A stretch of DNA of 64,000 nt from Tamlana sp. I1. Its GTDB lineage: Bacteria; Bacteroidota; Bacteroidia; Flavobacteriales; Flavobacteriaceae. The stretch lies in contig NZ_JACLAF010000006.1 in NCBI RefSeq assembly GCF_015355625.1, positions 62,001 through 126,000 on the forward strand. The letters are read 5' to 3'. Made by a program: the position numbers and the translations under genes. Every line of letters starts with the position of its first letter. The first letter of the stretch is position 1. The notes beneath the pieces are model-generated. The model had not been told where the DNA came from. It did not search any database and saw only the letters and a list, made by a program, of their open reading frames with translations. Below are positions 62,178-64,000 of this stretch, piece after piece.

Positions 62178-62993
62178 ATGGATTTCGAAAAAATTGAATT
62201 ACAAAAGTGGCTAGATTTAGGCTTAGAATATGGCCTTAAACTTATTGGAGCAATTATTATATGGATTATTGGTTCTTGGGTGATTTCAAAACTATTAAAA
62301 GGCACCAAAAAAGTTATGGCTAAAGGTAATTATGAAGAAAGTCTTCAAAAATTTAGCATTAACCTTACTAGCTGGGCATTAAAAATTGTTTTAATTATTG
62401 TTGTTCTGGGTACCTTAGGCGTAGAAACAACATCGTTTGCTGCTATCTTAGCTGCTGCTGGTTTAGCTGTTGGTTTAGCATTACAAGGCTCGCTTTCTAA
62501 TTTTGCTGGTGGTGTTTTAATTATGATTTTTAAACCTTTTAAAATTGGTGATTTAATTGAAGCTCAAGGTGAAATAGGTGTTGTAAAAGAAATTGAAATT
62601 TTTACAACAAAACTTACGGGGCTTTCTAACAAGGAAATTATTATTCCTAACGGTACACTATCAAACGGGAACATTGTTAACTATACCGTTGCTGGAACGC
62701 GTCGTGTAGATTTAACTTTTGGTGTAGATTATGCTTCAGATATTAAGAAAACTAAAGAAGTTTTAATGGCCGTTTTAACATCTCACCCTAAAGTATTAAA
62801 AGATCCTGCGCCTTCTGTAAATGTATCAGAATTAGCCGATAGCTCGATTAACTTCGCAGTGAGACCTTGGAGTACGGCTGCCGATTATTGGGACGTATAT
62901 TTCGGTATTACCGAAGATGTAAAAGAAGCACTTGATAAGGCTGGAATTGAAATTCCTTACCCACACCAAGTTGAAATACATAAAGAAGTTTAA
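62178..62993 (+). CDS. mscS: Small-conductance mechanosensitive channel MscS
   Basis: A 271-residue MscS-family channel. Three membrane helices (about 18-37, 62-82, 88-112) include the pore helix GLAVGLALQGSLSNFAGG with its Gly/Ala packing pattern. The beta domain FKPFKIGDLIEAQGEIGVV and the C-terminal alpha/beta domain follow. It opens under membrane tension to release solutes during hypo-osmotic shock. Its stop codon overlaps that of the converging tsaB gene by 4 bp, and its terminator lies inside tsaB. Confidence 0.94.
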   Translation: MDFEKIELQKWLDLGLEYGLKLIGAIIIWIIGSWVISKLLKGTKKVMAKGNYEESLQKFSINLTSWALKIVLIIVVLGTLGVETTSFAAILAAAGLAVGLALQGSLSNFAGGVLIMIFKPFKIGDLIEAQGEIGVVKEIEIFTTKLTGLSNKEIIIPNGTLSNGNIVNYTVAGTRRVDLTFGVDYASDIKKTKEVLMAVLTSHPKVLKDPAPSVNVSELADSSINFAVRPWSTAADYWDVYFGITEDVKEALDKAGIEIPYPHQVEIHKEV

Positions 62994-63667
62994 GCGTTTT
63001 TTGGCTTTAAGGCTACAAAATCTTTTAAATAATAAGGTTCAAAATAAGCGACATCTTCGGTGTCGCTTTTTTTATACTTGTAATCTGCTATGGCCCCCAT
63101 CTCGTTTGCTGAAGGCAATTTACCTTCAATAAAAATAGCATTAGGATGGTTTATAAGTATTTTCGTTTTTTCAACACCATTACCTATAAAGTAAACTTTA
63201 CCTTGTTCTAAATATTCACTAAAAGAGGTTTCGTCTAAAATTTGTGCTTGAGTGGCTCTTAGTTCTGTGCCATCAGGATTATAAATAGCAGAATACACTT
63301 CCATACGTCGCGCGTCTAACATCGCTACAATAATGCCATCATTTTCATTAACTTGTTGTGCTAGGGCTGCTAAAGTGGCTACAGAAATTAAAGGCTTTCC
63401 CAAAGCATAACACAAACCTTTTGCTGCCGAAACACCAATACGCAACCCTGTATAAGACCCTGGGCCTTTGCTTACAGAAATAGCATCCAAATCTTTAGCC
63501 TCAATTTGGCCTTGTTTTAAAACCTCATCGATATATACATGCAAACGTTCGGCATGCGAATAACTTTTGTCGTTATCTTCTTTTAAAACAATAGTTTCTC
63601 CATTTTTAGACAAGGCTACCGAGCAATTTGTGGTTGCTGTTTCTATATTAAGTATGTATGTGTTCAC
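62990..63667 (-). CDS. tsaB: tRNA threonylcarbamoyladenosine biosynthesis protein TsaB
   Basis: A 225-residue ASKHA-fold protein. NIETATTNCSVAL opens the nucleotide-binding-like fold, HAERLHVYIDEVL and the signature SVSKGPGSYTGLRIGVSAAKGL (about 62-83) identify TsaB. It acts with TsaD and TsaE to make t6A37 in ANN-decoding tRNAs. It is convergent with mscS (4-bp stop overlap). A TolC-family gene lies 1 bp upstream on the same strand, suggesting cotranscription. Confidence 0.94.
   Translation of the reverse strand: MNTYILNIETATTNCSVALSKNGETIVLKEDNDKSYSHAERLHVYIDEVLKQGQIEAKDLDAISVSKGPGSYTGLRIGVSAAKGLCYALGKPLISVATLAALAQQVNENDGIIVAMLDARRMEVYSAIYNPDGTELRATQAQILDETSFSEYLEQGKVYFIGNGVEKTKILINHPNAIFIEGKLPSANEMGAIADYKYKKSDTEDVAYFEPYYLKDFVALKPKNA
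63047..63074 (+). terminator. mscS terminator embedded in the tsaB coding sequence
   Basis: AGCGACA and TGTCGCT form a 7-bp stem with loop TCTTCGG, followed by seven T on the plus strand, 53 bp after the mscS stop. The same bases encode part of the TsaB C-terminus on the other strand. Confidence 0.82.
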
Positions 63668-63668
63668 G

Positions 63669-64000
63669 TTAATCTGTTAAAGGTTTTCCCATGTAAAAAT
63701 CTAAAACTTTTGTCTTAAAAACAAAATTGTATTTGGCATTTATAATGCTAGATTTAGAATTTACCAATCGGTTTCGAACCTGTTCAAAATCAAAAGAGTT
63801 CATAACGCCTAATTTATAACTTTCCTCGGCATTTTTAAAAGACTCTGTTTGAGCATCCAACGAGGCTTTTGAGGCTTGATATTGATTAAAAGCAGCCTTA
63901 GCATCGGCATAAGCTTGTTCTATATTTGTTCTTAAATCTTGCTTCTCTTGTTCTAATGAGTATTCTAATTTTTTAATGTTGATTTCAGCTTTATTAACAT
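63669..64000 (-). CDS. TolC-family outer membrane efflux protein, C-terminal part (runs off the right edge)
   Basis: The last 110 codons of a TolC/OEP-family protein. The frame is open to the right edge and its sequence is long amphipathic helix (INIKKLEYSLEQEKQDLRT, IEQAYADAKAAFNQYQASKA). It ends with the family pattern ESYKLGVMNSFDFEQVRNRLVNSKSSIINAKYNFVFKTKVLDFYMG. The protein would be the outer membrane channel of an efflux or type I export system; the pump and adaptor genes are probably outside the window. The stop codon is 1 bp from the tsaB start. Confidence 0.92.
   Translation of the reverse strand, partial: VNKAEINIKKLEYSLEQEKQDLRTNIEQAYADAKAAFNQYQASKASLDAQTESFKNAEESYKLGVMNSFDFEQVRNRLVNSKSSIINAKYNFVFKTKVLDFYMGKPLTD

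Overview
The window is AT-rich chromosomal DNA from a marine member of the Flavobacteriaceae (Bacteroidota), probably an alga-associated genus such as Algibacter, Tamlana or Formosa; the species is not determined. The evidence is a SusC/SusD pair, a type IX secretion (T9SS) sorting domain, a PorP/SprF protein, a short RpoD without region 1.1, a FolK-deoxynucleoside kinase fusion, promoters of the Bacteroidota type (TTTG, 19-20 bp, TAnnTTTG), and few Shine-Dalgarno sequences.

Region 1 (1-11.2 kb, minus strand) is part of an alginate utilisation locus. It holds susD (cut by the left edge), susC, a PL17 oligoalginate lyase, a two-domain PL6 alginate lyase and a T9SS-exported protein of unknown fold. 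Three of its promoters share one design: two 11-bp palindromes with a 13-bp period, placed exactly 5 bp from a TATATTTG box. The susC leader is long and carries two hairpins. The second hairpin is an intrinsic terminator only when read on the opposite strand, which suggests an antisense small RNA.

Region 2 (11.3-17.8 kb) is a tight five-gene operon: ankyrin protein, DUF2271 protein with an ApbE-type flavinylation motif, PepSY/flavodoxin/FAD reductase and two small unknown proteins. A Fur-box-like palindrome lies at its promoter. It looks like an envelope flavin electron-transfer system, probably tied to iron. A MliC-like protein and a LamG protein flank it. Region 3 (17.8-25.5 kb) has a YidE/AspT-type transporter, a HipBA module with a perfect inverted-repeat operator, and an AraC regulator divergent from a sugar-acid operon (mannonate dehydratase family, SDR, SMP-30 lactonase).

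Region 4 (25.9-34.8 kb) has tRNA-Leu, tRNA-Gly, mutS, a TrmH-type methyltransferase, a cupin protein, a SAM methyltransferase, a STAS-like/GHKL-ATPase module whose ATPase gene appears frameshifted, folK-dNK, and yhhQ. Region 5 (34.9-44.3 kb) has an AsmA protein, a twelve-unit 96-bp tandem array, rpoD, rpsU, a DUF2797 protein, a GH3-family enzyme and an OmpA/PD40 protein.

Region 6 (44.3-64 kb) is core genome: clpX, clpP, tig, pdxJ, nadK, uppS, bamA, two Skp/OmpH chaperones, murI, a gamma-carbonic-anhydrase-like protein, PorP/SprF, a NifU-type scaffold, dodecin, MscS, tsaB and the end of a TolC-family gene cut by the right edge. The uppS-bamA-skp-skp-murI run is an envelope-biogenesis cluster; tig-clpP-clpX is a protein quality-control cluster. 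No insertion sequence, prophage or CRISPR array was seen.
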